Positions 34,284 to 42,911 are shown, numbered from the stretch's first letter. The stretch is DNA of 51,769 nt from Streptomyces sp. ISL-12 (GCF_018614415.1 NZ_JAGGOO010000085.1:1-51769), one strand, 5' to 3'. The notes: a model not told the origin generated them from the letters alone. Translations and numbers: made by a program.

Positions 34284-34871
34284 TCAGACCGTAGAGGGCG
34301 GCAACGGCAACGGCAGCCCGGGAAGTCCGTCCAGGCTGGTCGCGATGTGCTCCTTCCTGGTGAAGTAGGCGTCGAGCGAGGCGTCGTCCTCGCGGGCGAA
34401 CCGCTTGGCGTGCAGATCGCGGTCCCGCTCGTACGCCATGAAGGGCACGGCGTACCCGCAGGTGTCCCGGATCAGTTCGGCCGTCACGACGATGACGGCG
34501 CGCAGGCCGTGCGCGGTGGGGTCGATGTCCGGGAAGCGGGCGAGCAGGCCGGGGAAGCGGGGGTCGTCGCGGAAGACCGGCTCGCCGCGGCCGTGCACCC
34601 GGACGATGTTCGGCGGGCCCTGGAAGGCGCACCACATCAGAGTGATCCGCCCGTTCTCGCGCAGGTGGGCGATGGTCTCGGCGTTGGAGCCGGCGAAGTC
34701 GAGGTAGGCCACGGTGTGCTCGTCCAGCACCGCGAAGGAGCCCGTGAGTCCCTTGGGGGAGAGGTTGACCGTGCCGTCGGCGCCGAGCGGAGCGGTGGCG
34801 GTGAAGAAGACGGGCTGGGACTCGATGAAGGTGCGGAGCCTGCCGTCTATGCGCTCATAAGTCTTTCCCAT
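34284..34871 (-). CDS. pyridoxamine 5'-phosphate oxidase family protein
   Basis: 195 residues with the split-barrel FMN-binding pattern: RLRTFIESQPVFFTATAP, VNLSPKGLTGSFAVLDEHTV, YLDFAGSNAETIAHLRENG, RITLMWCAFQGPPNIVRVHG. Members use FMN or F420 to reduce or oxidise small molecules; substrate unknown. Likely first gene of a minus-strand operon that continues with YkuD, flavocytochrome, FMN-binding and ApbE genes. A CATAAT hexamer lies 8 bases before the ATG, so it may be leaderless. It diverges from argH. Confidence 0.88.
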   Translation of the reverse strand: MGKTYERIDGRLRTFIESQPVFFTATAPLGADGTVNLSPKGLTGSFAVLDEHTVAYLDFAGSNAETIAHLRENGRITLMWCAFQGPPNIVRVHGRGEPVFRDDPRFPGLLARFPDIDPTAHGLRAVIVVTAELIRDTCGYAVPFMAYERDRDLHAKRFAREDDASLDAYFTRKEHIATSLDGLPGLPLPLPPSTV

Positions 34872-35015
34872 GTCTAACGATTATGGGCGTCCGCGCGCCC
34901 CTGTCCGGGGGTTCGCGCAGGTACCGGCGGCCGTCCCGGCCGGCGCGAAACGGGACGGCCCCGGCGCCCGGAGATACGTGAGCGCCTCTGCGTGTGTTCA
35001 CGCGCCCACCGGAAA

Positions 35016-35051
35016 TTGACGAATCATGCATTACTCTGCATACTCATGCAG
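35016..35051 (+). promoter_or_regulatory. argH promoter with ARG boxes
   Basis: TTGACG (35016-35021), 17 bases, then CATACT (35039-35044). Two overlapping dyads cover it: ATCATGCATTACTCTGCAT (35023-35041) and the near-perfect CTGCATACTCATGCAG (35036-35051). They resemble the argC boxes, so ArgR should repress argH too. The leader to the GTG at 35085 is about 35 nt. Confidence 0.8.
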
Positions 35052-35084
35052 AACAGCGACCGAGCAGCCCGAGGAGCGACGCAA

Positions 35085-36512
35085 GTGAGCAGCAACAGCG
35101 GTGACGTACGGCTCTGGGGCGGCCGTTTCGCCGACGGTCCCGCCGAGGCCCTGGCGAAGCTGTCCGCGTCCGTCCACTTCGACTGGCGGCTCGCGCCCTA
35201 CGACATCGCCGGTTCGCGTGCCCACGCGCGCGTGCTGCACAAGGCGGGACTGCTCACCGAGGACGAGCTGACCCGCATGATCGCCGGGCTCGACCGGCTC
35301 GAAGCCGACGTGGCCTCCGGGGACTTCGTGGGCACCGTCGCCGACGAGGACGTGCACACCGCCCTGGAGCGGGGCCTGCTGGAGCGGCTCGGCCCCGACC
35401 TCGGCGGCAAACTGCGCGCCGGGCGGTCCCGCAACGACCAGGTGGCGACGCTCTTCCGCATGTACCTGCGGGACCACGCCCGCACCCTCGGAGGCCTGGT
35501 CGCCGACCTCCAGGACGCGCTGATCGGCCTCGCCGAGGCCCACCCGGACGTGGCGATGCCCGGCCGCACCCACCTTCAGCACGCCCAGCCGGTGCTCTTC
35601 GCCCACCACGTCCTCGCCCACGTCCAGGCGCTGTCCCGGGACGCCGAGCGGCTGCGCCAGTGGGACGAGCGCACGGCCGTGTCCCCGTACGGTTCCGGCG
35701 CGCTGGCCGGTTCGTCCCTGGGCCTGGACCCGGAGGCGGTCGCGAAGGACCTCGGCTTCGAGCACGGCAGCGCCGCCAACTCCATCGACGGCACGGCCTC
35801 CCGGGACTTCGTCGCCGAGTTCGCCTTCATCACCGCGATGATCGGGGTGAACGTCTCCCGGATCGCCGAGGAGATCATCATCTGGAACACGAAGGAGTTC
35901 TCCTTCGTGACCCTGCACGACGCGTTCTCCACCGGCTCGTCGATCATGCCGCAGAAGAAGAACCCGGACATCGCCGAGCTGGCCCGCGGCAAGTCCGGCC
36001 GCCTGATCGGCAATCTGACCGGCCTCATGGCCACCCTCAAGGCCCTCCCGCTCGCGTACAACCGCGACCTCCAGGAGGACAAGGAGCCGGTCTTCGACTC
36101 CATCGACCAGCTGGAGATCCTGCTCCCCGCCTTCACCGGCATGATGGCCACCCTCACCGTGCACCGCGAGCGGATGGAGGAGCTGGCCCCGGCCGGGTTC
36201 TCGCTCGCCACGGACATCGCCGAGTGGCTGGTCCGCCAGGGCGTGCCGTTCCGCGTCGCGCACGAGGTCGCGGGCGAGTGCGTCAAGGCCGCCGAGTCCG
36301 AGGGCAAGGAACTGGACGAGCTGACCGACGAGCAGTTCGCCAAGATCTCCGCCCACCTGACGCCCGAGGTCCGCTCCGTCCTCAACGTCCAGGGAGCGTT
36401 GGCCTCCCGCAACGGCAGGGGCGGCACGGCCCCGAGCGCGGTGGCGATCCAGCTGGCGGAAGTGAAGGCGGACGTGGAGCGGCAGCACATGTGGGCGCGG
36501 GCCAGGCGTTGA
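35085..36512 (+). CDS. argH: argininosuccinate lyase
   Basis: 475 residues. It splits argininosuccinate to arginine and fumarate, last step of the pathway. The fumarase/aspartase signature GSSIMPQKKNPDIAE carries the catalytic Ser; also WGGRFADGPAEALAKLSASV, AGRSRNDQVATLFRMY, and PGRTHLQHAQPVLFAHH with the catalytic His. GTG 35085 follows GAGGAG at 8 bases. It is separate from argCJBDR and controlled by its own ARG-box promoter. argG and argF are not in the window. Confidence 0.97.
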   Translation: MSSNSGDVRLWGGRFADGPAEALAKLSASVHFDWRLAPYDIAGSRAHARVLHKAGLLTEDELTRMIAGLDRLEADVASGDFVGTVADEDVHTALERGLLERLGPDLGGKLRAGRSRNDQVATLFRMYLRDHARTLGGLVADLQDALIGLAEAHPDVAMPGRTHLQHAQPVLFAHHVLAHVQALSRDAERLRQWDERTAVSPYGSGALAGSSLGLDPEAVAKDLGFEHGSAANSIDGTASRDFVAEFAFITAMIGVNVSRIAEEIIIWNTKEFSFVTLHDAFSTGSSIMPQKKNPDIAELARGKSGRLIGNLTGLMATLKALPLAYNRDLQEDKEPVFDSIDQLEILLPAFTGMMATLTVHRERMEELAPAGFSLATDIAEWLVRQGVPFRVAHEVAGECVKAAESEGKELDELTDEQFAKISAHLTPEVRSVLNVQGALASRNGRGGTAPSAVAIQLAEVKADVERQHMWARARR

Positions 36513-36573
36513 GGGGCGCGGGGCGGTATCGCTCCGCGGCCCCGCCACGTGGGCGCGAGCAGCCACACCCCAC
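36512..36573 (+). repeat. dispersed intergenic repeat, copy B
   Basis: It begins AGGGGCGCGGGGCGGTATCG at the argH stop and continues to CGCGAGCAGCC. It is the inverted counterpart of copy A at 6164-6220, with about six differences in 53 bases. The stretch to the next gene at 36676 shows nothing else clear. Confidence 0.7.
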
Positions 36574-36675
36574 CCGCGCCCGCCGAACCACCGCCCGAAC
36601 CCACCCCCTGAGGCGAAGGTCATCACGGGTTACGTTGGTCGACAGCCCTCTCAAGGCCGACCGAACGGACCCGCG

Positions 36676-37626
36676 ATGCCCCTCACCCTCCCCCAAGGCC
36701 TCGGCTTCGGCCTGGCCGCAGTAGGCCGCCCCGGCTACATCAACCTCGGCCGGGAAACGGACCTCGGAGACGACCGCAGCGTCGCCTCGCTGCGCCGCCG
36801 CACCCACGACCTCCTCGACGCCGCGTACGCGAGCGGCGTCCGCTACTTCGACGCCGCCCGTTCCTACGGCCGCTCCGAGGAGTTCCTGGCCGGCTGGCTG
36901 ACCGCCCGGCCGGAGATCGAGGACGTGACCGTCGGCAGCAAGTGGGGATACACCTACACCGCCGACTGGTCGACCGACGCCGAGAAGCACGAGGTCAAGG
37001 ACCACACGCTCGCCACGTACGAACGTCAGCGCGCCGAGACCGACGCCCTGCTCGGCGACCGGCTCGACCTCTACCAGATCCACTCGGTGACCCCCGACAG
37101 CCCGGCCCTCACCGACAAGGACCTGCACGCCCGGCTCGCCGAGGCCGCCGCCGGCGGCGTCACCGTCGGCTTCTCCACCAGCGGTCCCGCCCAGGCCGAC
37201 GCCATCCGCGCCGCGCTCGCCGTGACGGTCGACGGCGCCCCCCTCTTCCGTACCGTCCAGTCGACGTACAACGCGCTGGAGACCTCGGCGGGGCCGGCCC
37301 TCGCCGAGGCGCGTGACGCCGGGCTCTCCGTGATCGTCAAGGAGGGCATGGCCAACGGCAGGCTCGCCGCCCCGCACGCGCCGGACGCGCTGCGGGCCGT
37401 CGCCGAGGAGACCGGCCTCGGCTGTGACGCCGTCGCCCTCGCACTGGTCCTGCGGCAGCCCTGGGCGGACGTCGTCCTCTCCGGCGCCGCGACCGTCGCC
37501 CAGCTCGGCTCCAACCTGGACGCCGCGACGGCCGTCCTCGACGACGGTCAGGCGGCCCGCCTGGCCGCGCTCGCCGAGGACCCGCGCGCCTACTGGGAGC
37601 GACGCGGGCAGCTGCCCTGGCACTGA
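36676..37626 (+). CDS. aldo/keto reductase family oxidoreductase
   Basis: 316 residues. TIM-barrel aldo/keto reductase pattern: LDAAYASGVRYFDAARSYGRSEEFLAGWL contains the catalytic Asp and Tyr, then VGSKWGYTYT with the Lys, DLYQIHSV with the His, and VGFSTSGPAQADAIRAAL. C-terminal CDAVALALVLRQPWADVVLSGA is the cofactor-binding part. It reduces an aldehyde or ketone with NADPH; substrate unknown. Only a weak ribosome binding site precedes ATG. Confidence 0.9.
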   Translation: MPLTLPQGLGFGLAAVGRPGYINLGRETDLGDDRSVASLRRRTHDLLDAAYASGVRYFDAARSYGRSEEFLAGWLTARPEIEDVTVGSKWGYTYTADWSTDAEKHEVKDHTLATYERQRAETDALLGDRLDLYQIHSVTPDSPALTDKDLHARLAEAAAGGVTVGFSTSGPAQADAIRAALAVTVDGAPLFRTVQSTYNALETSAGPALAEARDAGLSVIVKEGMANGRLAAPHAPDALRAVAEETGLGCDAVALALVLRQPWADVVLSGAATVAQLGSNLDAATAVLDDGQAARLAALAEDPRAYWERRGQLPWH

Positions 37627-37679
37627 GGCCCCCCTACCGCGCGACGCACAGCCCGGGCGTGGGTCGCGTGCACCCGCCG

Positions 37680-37697
37680 TGAGACATTGATGTCTCA
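37680..37697. promoter_or_regulatory. perfect operator dyad for the TetR regulator
   Basis: TGAGACATTGATGTCTCA has perfect 8-base arms around TG. A half-site, TGTCTCAT, recurs at 37711-37718 over the start codon. The -10 hexamer TATGGT (37705-37710) lies between them, 6 bases before ATG 37717. Confidence 0.75.
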
Positions 37698-37716
37698 TTC
37701 GGGTTATGGTTGTCTC

Positions 37717-38268
37717 ATGGCTGTAGATCGTGACCATGTGCTGCGCGCCGCCGCGGCCCTGCTGACCCGGAAGTCCACCGCGACCATGGACGAGGTCGCC
37801 CGTGCGGCCGGGATCAGCCGGGCCACGCTGCACCGCCAGTTCGCCGGACGGGACGCCCTGGTGCGGGCGCTGGAAGCGCTGGGCATCGCCGAGTGCGAGG
37901 CGGCCCTGGACGCCGCGCGCCTCGACGAGGGCCCGGCCGCCGACGCCGTACGCCGCACGGTCGGCGCGCTCGAACCCTCCGCCGCCCTGCTCGCCTTCCT
38001 CTACAGCGAGAACCAGCTCTTCGAGGGCGACCAGGTCGACGAGGGCTGGACCCGGCTCGACAGGCGGCTCGCCGCCTTGTTCCGGCGGGGCCAGGAGAGC
38101 GGCGAGTTCCGTATCGACCTGCCCGCGGTCTGGCTGACCGAGGCGTTCTACGGCCTGCTGGCCTCCGGCGCCTGGGCGGTGGTGGACGGCCGCGTGGCGC
38201 GCAACGACTACACCCACCTGGTCGTCGAGCTGCTGCTCGGCGGCGCGCTCAGGAGGGAGGGAGCATGA
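37717..38268 (+). CDS. TetR-family regulator
   Basis: 183 residues from ATG 37717; an ATG 10 codons earlier lies inside the operator and is rejected. The N-terminal helix-turn-helix is clear: TMDEVARAAGISRATLHRQFAGRDALVRAL. The C-terminal ligand domain is Ala/Leu-rich (FLYSENQLFEGDQVDEGW). The stop overlaps the efflux-pump ATG by 4 bases (ATGA), so regulator and pump form one operon, probably repressed by this protein through the dyad upstream. Translation appears leaderless. Confidence 0.93.
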   Translation: MAVDRDHVLRAAAALLTRKSTATMDEVARAAGISRATLHRQFAGRDALVRALEALGIAECEAALDAARLDEGPAADAVRRTVGALEPSAALLAFLYSENQLFEGDQVDEGWTRLDRRLAALFRRGQESGEFRIDLPAVWLTEAFYGLLASGAWAVVDGRVARNDYTHLVVELLLGGALRREGA

Positions 38269-39875
38269 CCAGCACCCTGCGACCGGCCGACCCGGCCGCG
38301 GCGGTGACCCGCCCCGGCCGCTGGCTGGCGCTCGCCGTCCTCGTCCTGGCCGTGCTGCTGGTGGCCGTCGACGCGACCGTCCTGGGTCTCGCCACCCCCT
38401 ACATCAGCGAGGATCTCGCTCCCTCCGGTACCCAGTTGCTGTGGATCGGTGACGTCTACTCGTTCGTCATCGCCGGTCTGCTCGTCACCATGGGCAGCCT
38501 GGGCGACCGCGTCGGACGCAAGCGGATCCTGCTCGCCGGCGCCACGGCGTTCGGCGCGATATCCGTGCTCAACGCCTACGCGCACACCCCCGAGGTGATG
38601 ATCCTGGCGCGGGCGCTGCTCGGCGTCGCGGGCGCCACCCTCATGCCCGCCACCCTGGCCCTGATCCGCAACCTCTTCCACGACCCGCGCGAGCGCAGCC
38701 TCGCCGTCGGCATCTGGGGCGCCGCCGCCTCCGCCGGCGCGGCGGTCGGCCCGATGCTGGGCGGGTTCCTGCTCGAACACTTCTGGTGGGGCTCGGTCTT
38801 CCTGATCAACCTGCCCGTGATGGCCGTCCTGGTCGTCGTCGGTGTCAAGCTGCTGCCGGAGTCCAAGAACCCGGCCCCCGGCCCGTTCGACCCGTTCAGC
38901 GTCGTCCTGTCGCTGGTCGGCATGGTCGGTGCGGTGTACGCGGTCAAGGAGGCCGCCGCGCACGGGTTCGCGTGGGGCACGCTCGCGGCCGGCCTGCTGG
39001 GCGCCGCCGCGCTGTACGGGTTCGTCCGGCGCCAGCTCACCCTGCCGGTGCCGCTGCTCGACATGCGGCTGTTCCGCAGCCGGGGCTTCAGCGGGGCGGT
39101 GCTGGCCGACCTGCTGGCCGTCCTGGGACTGTCGGGGCTGGTGTTCTTCCTCTCCCAGTACCTGCAACTGGTGCAGGGCAGGCGGCCGTTCGAGGCGGGG
39201 CTGGCCGAACTGCCCGCCGCGCTCGGTGCGGTGGCGGCCGGTCTGGTCGCCGGCCGCGCGGCCCGGCGCTTCTCGGTACGGGCCGTGGTCGCGGGCGGCC
39301 TGGCCGCCGTCGGCCTCGCGCTGGCCGCGCTCACCGTCATCGGCCGGGACACCGGCTACCCGCTGCTCGGCGCGGCCCTGCTGGTGGTCGGCCTCGGCGC
39401 CGGGTTCGCGTTCACCGTCACCGCCGACGTGATCCTCTCCAGCGTGCCCCGCGACCAGGCGGGCACCGCCTCCGCGGTCTCCGAGACGGCGTACGAACTC
39501 GGCGCCGCCCTCGGCATCGCGCTGCTCGGCTCCATCGTGACCGGCGTCTACCGGGACTTCACCGGCCCGGCCGGCACGCCGCCCGAGGCGCACGAGTCCC
39601 TGGGCGGCGCCGTGGAGTCCGCCGCCCGCCTGCCCGCCGACACGGGCGCGGCCCTGCTGGACGCCGCCCGGCAGTCCTTCGTCGACGGACTGGCGCTCGC
39701 CGCGGGCATCGGCGCGGCCGTCCTGCTCGCCGCTGCGGTGGCGGCCTGGTTCCTGCTGCGCGGGCAGGCGCTGGAGGGCGGCGCGGGGAAGGAGCAGGAA
39801 CAGGGCCTGGAGGCCGGCGCGGGGAACGAGCGGGACCCGTCACCGCCGGCCCCCGGGCGCGCGCAGGCGCCGTAG
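38265..39875 (+). CDS. MFS drug-efflux transporter, DHA2 (14-helix) type
   Basis: 536 residues with 14 predicted helices. Motifs of the EmrB/QacA family: LLVAVDATVLGLATPYIS in helix 1 with the membrane Asp, GSLGDRVGRKRILL (motif A) and WGAAASAGAAVGPMLGGFL (motif C of antiporters). It likely expels a hydrophobic toxin or antibiotic in exchange for protons. Gly/Glu-rich hydrophilic tail after residue 500. Coupled to tetR by ATGA overlap, and ended by a 17-base-pair hairpin shared with the convergent acyltransferase gene. Confidence 0.93.
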   Translation: MTSTLRPADPAAAVTRPGRWLALAVLVLAVLLVAVDATVLGLATPYISEDLAPSGTQLLWIGDVYSFVIAGLLVTMGSLGDRVGRKRILLAGATAFGAISVLNAYAHTPEVMILARALLGVAGATLMPATLALIRNLFHDPRERSLAVGIWGAAASAGAAVGPMLGGFLLEHFWWGSVFLINLPVMAVLVVVGVKLLPESKNPAPGPFDPFSVVLSLVGMVGAVYAVKEAAAHGFAWGTLAAGLLGAAALYGFVRRQLTLPVPLLDMRLFRSRGFSGAVLADLLAVLGLSGLVFFLSQYLQLVQGRRPFEAGLAELPAALGAVAAGLVAGRAARRFSVRAVVAGGLAAVGLALAALTVIGRDTGYPLLGAALLVVGLGAGFAFTVTADVILSSVPRDQAGTASAVSETAYELGAALGIALLGSIVTGVYRDFTGPAGTPPEAHESLGGAVESAARLPADTGAALLDAARQSFVDGLALAAGIGAAVLLAAAVAAWFLLRGQALEGGAGKEQEQGLEAGAGNERDPSPPAPGRAQAP

Positions 39876-39896
39876 CCCGCCGGGGCGCACCGGGTA

Positions 39897-39937
39897 CGAC
39901 GACGGCGGGCCGTCCGGAGAACGGCCCGCCGTCGTCG
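39897..39937. terminator. bidirectional terminator between efflux pump and acyltransferase genes
   Basis: CGACGACGGCGGGCCGT (39897-39913) and ACGGCCCGCCGTCGTCG (39921-39937) are perfect 17-base complements around a 7-base loop, placed between two convergent stops. Confidence 0.85.
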
Positions 39938-39981
39938 CAGCGCTGTCGGGGCGGGGAACCGGACTCCGCCCGCGGGGCGGC

Positions 39982-40656
39982 CTACGCGGCCTTCCTGGCC
40001 TTCGTCGCGTACACGTCCACGTACTCCTGCCCGGACAGCCGCATGACCTCGGTCATCACCGAGTCCGTCACCGCCCGCAGCACATAACGGTCCCGGTCCA
40101 TCCCCTCGTACCGCGAGAACTCCATCGGCTCGCCGAACCGGACGGTGACCCGGCCGGGACGGGGCAGGCCCCGGCCCCCCGGCTGGAGCTTGTCCGTGCC
40201 GATCATCGCGAACGGCACGACCGGCGCGCCGGTCATCAGCGTCAGCCGGGCGCAGCCGGTGCGGCCCCGGTACAGGCGGCCGTCGGGGGAGCGGGTGCCC
40301 TCCGGGTAGATGCCGAAGATCCGGCCCTCCTCCAGCACCCGGCGCCCGGTCATCAGCGCCGCCACACCGCCGCTCGCGCCGTCCCGGTCCACCGGGATCA
40401 TGCCGACGCCGGTGAAGAACCAGGCCATCAGCCGGCCCTTGAGGCCCTTGCCGGTGACGTACTCGTCCTTGCCGATGAAGAAGACCTGCCGCTTGGTGAC
40501 GATCGGCAGGACGATGGAGTCGATGAACGTGAGATGGTTGCCGGCCAGGATCACCGGGCCGTCGCCCGGGATGTTCTCCGCACCTTCCACCTGTGGGCGG
40601 AACATCAGGCGCATGATCGGACCGAGCACTGCCTTGATGAGCGCGAAGCGGGACAA
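39982..40656 (-). CDS. 1-acylglycerol-3-phosphate acyltransferase (PlsC-like)
   Basis: 224 residues. The HX4D motif is NHLTFID, the second block is IYPEGTRSPDGRLYRG, and GAPVVPFAMIG follows, all standard for PlsC. It adds an acyl chain to lysophosphatidate or a related acceptor at the inner membrane face. The start is a TTG (minus strand, MSRFALIK) with GGAGGG 4 bases upstream; no ATG or GTG gives the conserved N-terminus. The C-terminus is Lys/Arg-rich. Confidence 0.92.
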   Translation of the reverse strand: MSRFALIKAVLGPIMRLMFRPQVEGAENIPGDGPVILAGNHLTFIDSIVLPIVTKRQVFFIGKDEYVTGKGLKGRLMAWFFTGVGMIPVDRDGASGGVAALMTGRRVLEEGRIFGIYPEGTRSPDGRLYRGRTGCARLTLMTGAPVVPFAMIGTDKLQPGGRGLPRPGRVTVRFGEPMEFSRYEGMDRDRYVLRAVTDSVMTEVMRLSGQEYVDVYATKARKAA

Positions 40657-41100
40657 CGGACCCTCCGGTGTCGGTGTGACGTGGGACGTCGGGGCATGCG
40701 GTATCAGTCTGTGCAGGTGAGGACATTACTCGCGGCCACCAGGGTCGCGCACGTCGGGCCACCAGGGTCTTACGTGTCGGTGACACGCGTTCACCTGGTG
40801 GGGCGCGGCGTCGCCCGCCGGAAACCCGGCCGGAACGAATGTGACGTTGTTCGCACCCGCCGAGCGGGGAGCCCGTGTGCCGTCCTCACCGTGTGCCACC
40901 GGCCGAGTACCCGCGCCGCCCGCAGGGAAGCCGACGGAACGTCAACCGTCCAGCCCGTCCAGGCCCTCCTGCCCCTCTCCTCCCATACGACATCCCGTGT
41001 CGCCCCCGCGTTCGACGCGAGGTCTCCCTCCGGACACGTACGCGCCCCTACGATCGGCCCGCATCCGACCAGGCGACGGCCAGACGAACAAGGGGCGCTC
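40657..41100. promoter_or_regulatory. 444-base intergenic region between plsC-like gene and glpQ1
   Basis: No convincing gene. The 13-mer GGCCACCAGGGTC occurs twice as a direct repeat (40735-40747 and 40759-40771), and CCACCAGG is complemented by CCTGGTGG at 40793-40800. GGTGACACGCGTTCACC (40779-40795) is an imperfect dyad containing GTTCACC, the core of PhoP-binding repeats in Streptomyces. glpQ1 is a known PhoP-regulated gene in S. coelicolor, so this could be a PHO box, although it is about 310 bases from the start. Confidence 0.35.
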
Positions 41101-42270
41101 ATGGGAACGCGGGAGTCGAACGAGCACAGCGGCGGCACCGGACGGCGGGCCCTCCTCGGCGCCGCGGTGCTCGGCGCGGGCGGGGCGGCCCTGGGCCTGT
41201 CCGGCACGGCGAGAGCCGCCGGGTCCGGCCGGGGGAAGGGCGGCGGCGTGCGGAGCCTGCCCGTGCCGACCATCGTCGGACACCGCGGGGCCAGCGGAAA
41301 CCGGCCCGAGCACACCCTGGGCTCCTACCAACTCGCCCTCGACATGGGCGCCGACATCGTCGAGGCCGGCGACCTGGTGCCCACCAAGGACGGTCACCTC
41401 GTCTGCCGGCACGAACCGGAGATCGGCGGGACCACGGACGTCGCCGACCACCCCGAGTTCGCCGGCCGCAGGACCACCAAGGTCCTCGACGGCGTCTCCA
41501 CCACCGGCTGGTTCACCGAGGACTTCACCCTCGCCGAGCTGAAGACGCTGCGCGCCACCGAGCGCATCCCGGCCAACCGTCCGCACAACACCCTCTACGA
41601 CGGCCGCTGGGAGATCCCCACCTTCGAGGAGGTGCTGCGCTGGCAGGACGAGCAGACCCGCAGGACGGGGAAGCAGGTCTGGATCTACCCCGAGCTGAAG
41701 CACCCCACCTACTTCCGCAAGCTCGGCCTGCCCACCGAGGAACGCCTCGCGCAGCTGCTGCGCAGGTACGGCAAGGACAAGAAGAACTCCCCGGTCATCG
41801 TCCAGTCCTTCGAGCCCACCAGCATCCAGCGGATGAACAAGCTGGTCGGCAACCCGCTCGCCGTGCTGCTCTCCGGCGCCGGCTCGCGCCCCTGGGACTT
41901 CGTCGAGACCGGAGACCCCCGCACCACGGACGACCTGATCACGCCCGAGGGGCTCAAGGAGATCGCCTCCTACGCCCAGGGCATCGGCCCCACCCTGGAC
42001 CTGATCATCCCGCGCGACTCGGCCGGCCGGCTCACCGCACCGACCACCCTCGTCCGCGACGCACACCGGGCGGGCCTGATCCTGCACCCGTACACGATGC
42101 GCAACGAGAACCCCTTCCTCCCCGCCGACTTCCGCAAGGGCACCGACGCCGACGCCTACGGCGACGCCTTCGGCGCCTTCCAGGCGTACTTCGCCACCGG
42201 CATCGACGGCGTCTTCACCGACAACCCGGACACCGGCCTGCTGGCCCGCGAGGACTTCCTCAACAGCTGA
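41101..42270 (+). CDS. glpQ1: secreted glycerophosphodiester phosphodiesterase
   Basis: 389 residues with AAGGGGC 5 bases before ATG. The signal peptide is of Tat type (GRRALLGAAVLGAGGAAL). The catalytic motif is VGHRGASGNRPEHTLGSY with His-Arg and the metal-binding Glu; also ADIVEAGDLVPTKDGHLV and DGVFTDNPDTG. It releases glycerol-3-phosphate from glycerophosphodiesters or teichoic-acid-type material outside the cell. The symbol rests on memory of the S. coelicolor gene at this locus (glpQ1, phosphate-regulated). A strong terminator lies 45 bases downstream. Confidence 0.92.
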   Translation: MGTRESNEHSGGTGRRALLGAAVLGAGGAALGLSGTARAAGSGRGKGGGVRSLPVPTIVGHRGASGNRPEHTLGSYQLALDMGADIVEAGDLVPTKDGHLVCRHEPEIGGTTDVADHPEFAGRRTTKVLDGVSTTGWFTEDFTLAELKTLRATERIPANRPHNTLYDGRWEIPTFEEVLRWQDEQTRRTGKQVWIYPELKHPTYFRKLGLPTEERLAQLLRRYGKDKKNSPVIVQSFEPTSIQRMNKLVGNPLAVLLSGAGSRPWDFVETGDPRTTDDLITPEGLKEIASYAQGIGPTLDLIIPRDSAGRLTAPTTLVRDAHRAGLILHPYTMRNENPFLPADFRKGTDADAYGDAFGAFQAYFATGIDGVFTDNPDTGLLAREDFLNS

Positions 42271-42314
42271 CGCGTCAACACATATGGCGAACACCCCGGT
42301 TGGGGTGACATCCG

Positions 42315-42343
42315 GCCGCCCGGGCAACCACCGCCCGGGCGGC
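42315..42343 (+). terminator. terminator after glpQ1
   Basis: GCCGCCCGGGC (42315-42325) and GCCCGGGCGGC (42333-42343) are perfect 11-base complements around a 7-base loop. A smaller stem, ACCCC/GGGGT, lies at 42293-42306. Confidence 0.75.
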
Positions 42344-42359
42344 AGTCGTATCTCCGCAT

Positions 42360-42854
42360 ATGACGCACGACCTGCTCACCCTCCTGGGCCCGCTGCTCAC
42401 CGCCGAGGCCACCGCCGAGGCATATGCGTCCGGAGTCGAGCCCGGGGACCTGGAGCAGGCGGTCTGGCTGCGCCTCCTGGAGCGCCTGGACGCCGACGAC
42501 CCGCCCGCGGACCCGCACCGCTGGCTGCGCAGTGCCGTGCGCACCGAGGCCCGCCGCACCCGTCGTACCGCCCGTGCCGAGCGCCCGTACGGCACCGAGC
42601 CGACCGACGTCGCCGACCGCGGCCCGGAGCAGCTCGCCCTCGTCGCCGCCCGCCACCGGGCGCTGCGCGACGCGGTGCACCGGCTGCCCGGCCGCTGCCC
42701 CCGGCTGATGATGGCGCTGCTGTCGCCGGACGACCTGACCTACCGCGAGATCGCGGGGGAGTTGGGTATCTCACAGGGCAGTATTGGACCGGAACGTTCC
42801 CGATGTCTGGGATGTCTGCGCCGATTGCTGACGCCGGAGGTTGCGGGTGACTGA
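42360..42854 (+). CDS. ECF-like RNA polymerase sigma factor
   Basis: 164 residues. Region 2 is short and diverged (EQAVWLRLLERLDADDPPAD, HRWLRSAVRTEARRTRR). Region 4 is clear: LPGRCPRLMMALLSPDDLTYREIAGELGISQGSIGPERSRCL contains a helix-turn-helix of sigma-4. No anti-sigma gene is adjacent. ATG follows TATCTC at a few bases, and no ribosome binding site is visible, so it may be leaderless. Confidence 0.82.
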   Translation: MTHDLLTLLGPLLTAEATAEAYASGVEPGDLEQAVWLRLLERLDADDPPADPHRWLRSAVRTEARRTRRTARAERPYGTEPTDVADRGPEQLALVAARHRALRDAVHRLPGRCPRLMMALLSPDDLTYREIAGELGISQGSIGPERSRCLGCLRRLLTPEVAGD

Positions 42855-42911
42855 CGACGGGGATAGGAGTGAGGAACAACAGGCGATCAGGTGAGCGGGA
42901 GGCATGCGCAC

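Noticed and set aside
42284..42850. Open frame from ATG 42284 overlapping the sigma-factor gene
   Set aside because: Arg/Pro/Gly-rich composition typical of an off-frame reading, runs through the glpQ1 terminator, and the sigma-factor frame has a clear domain.
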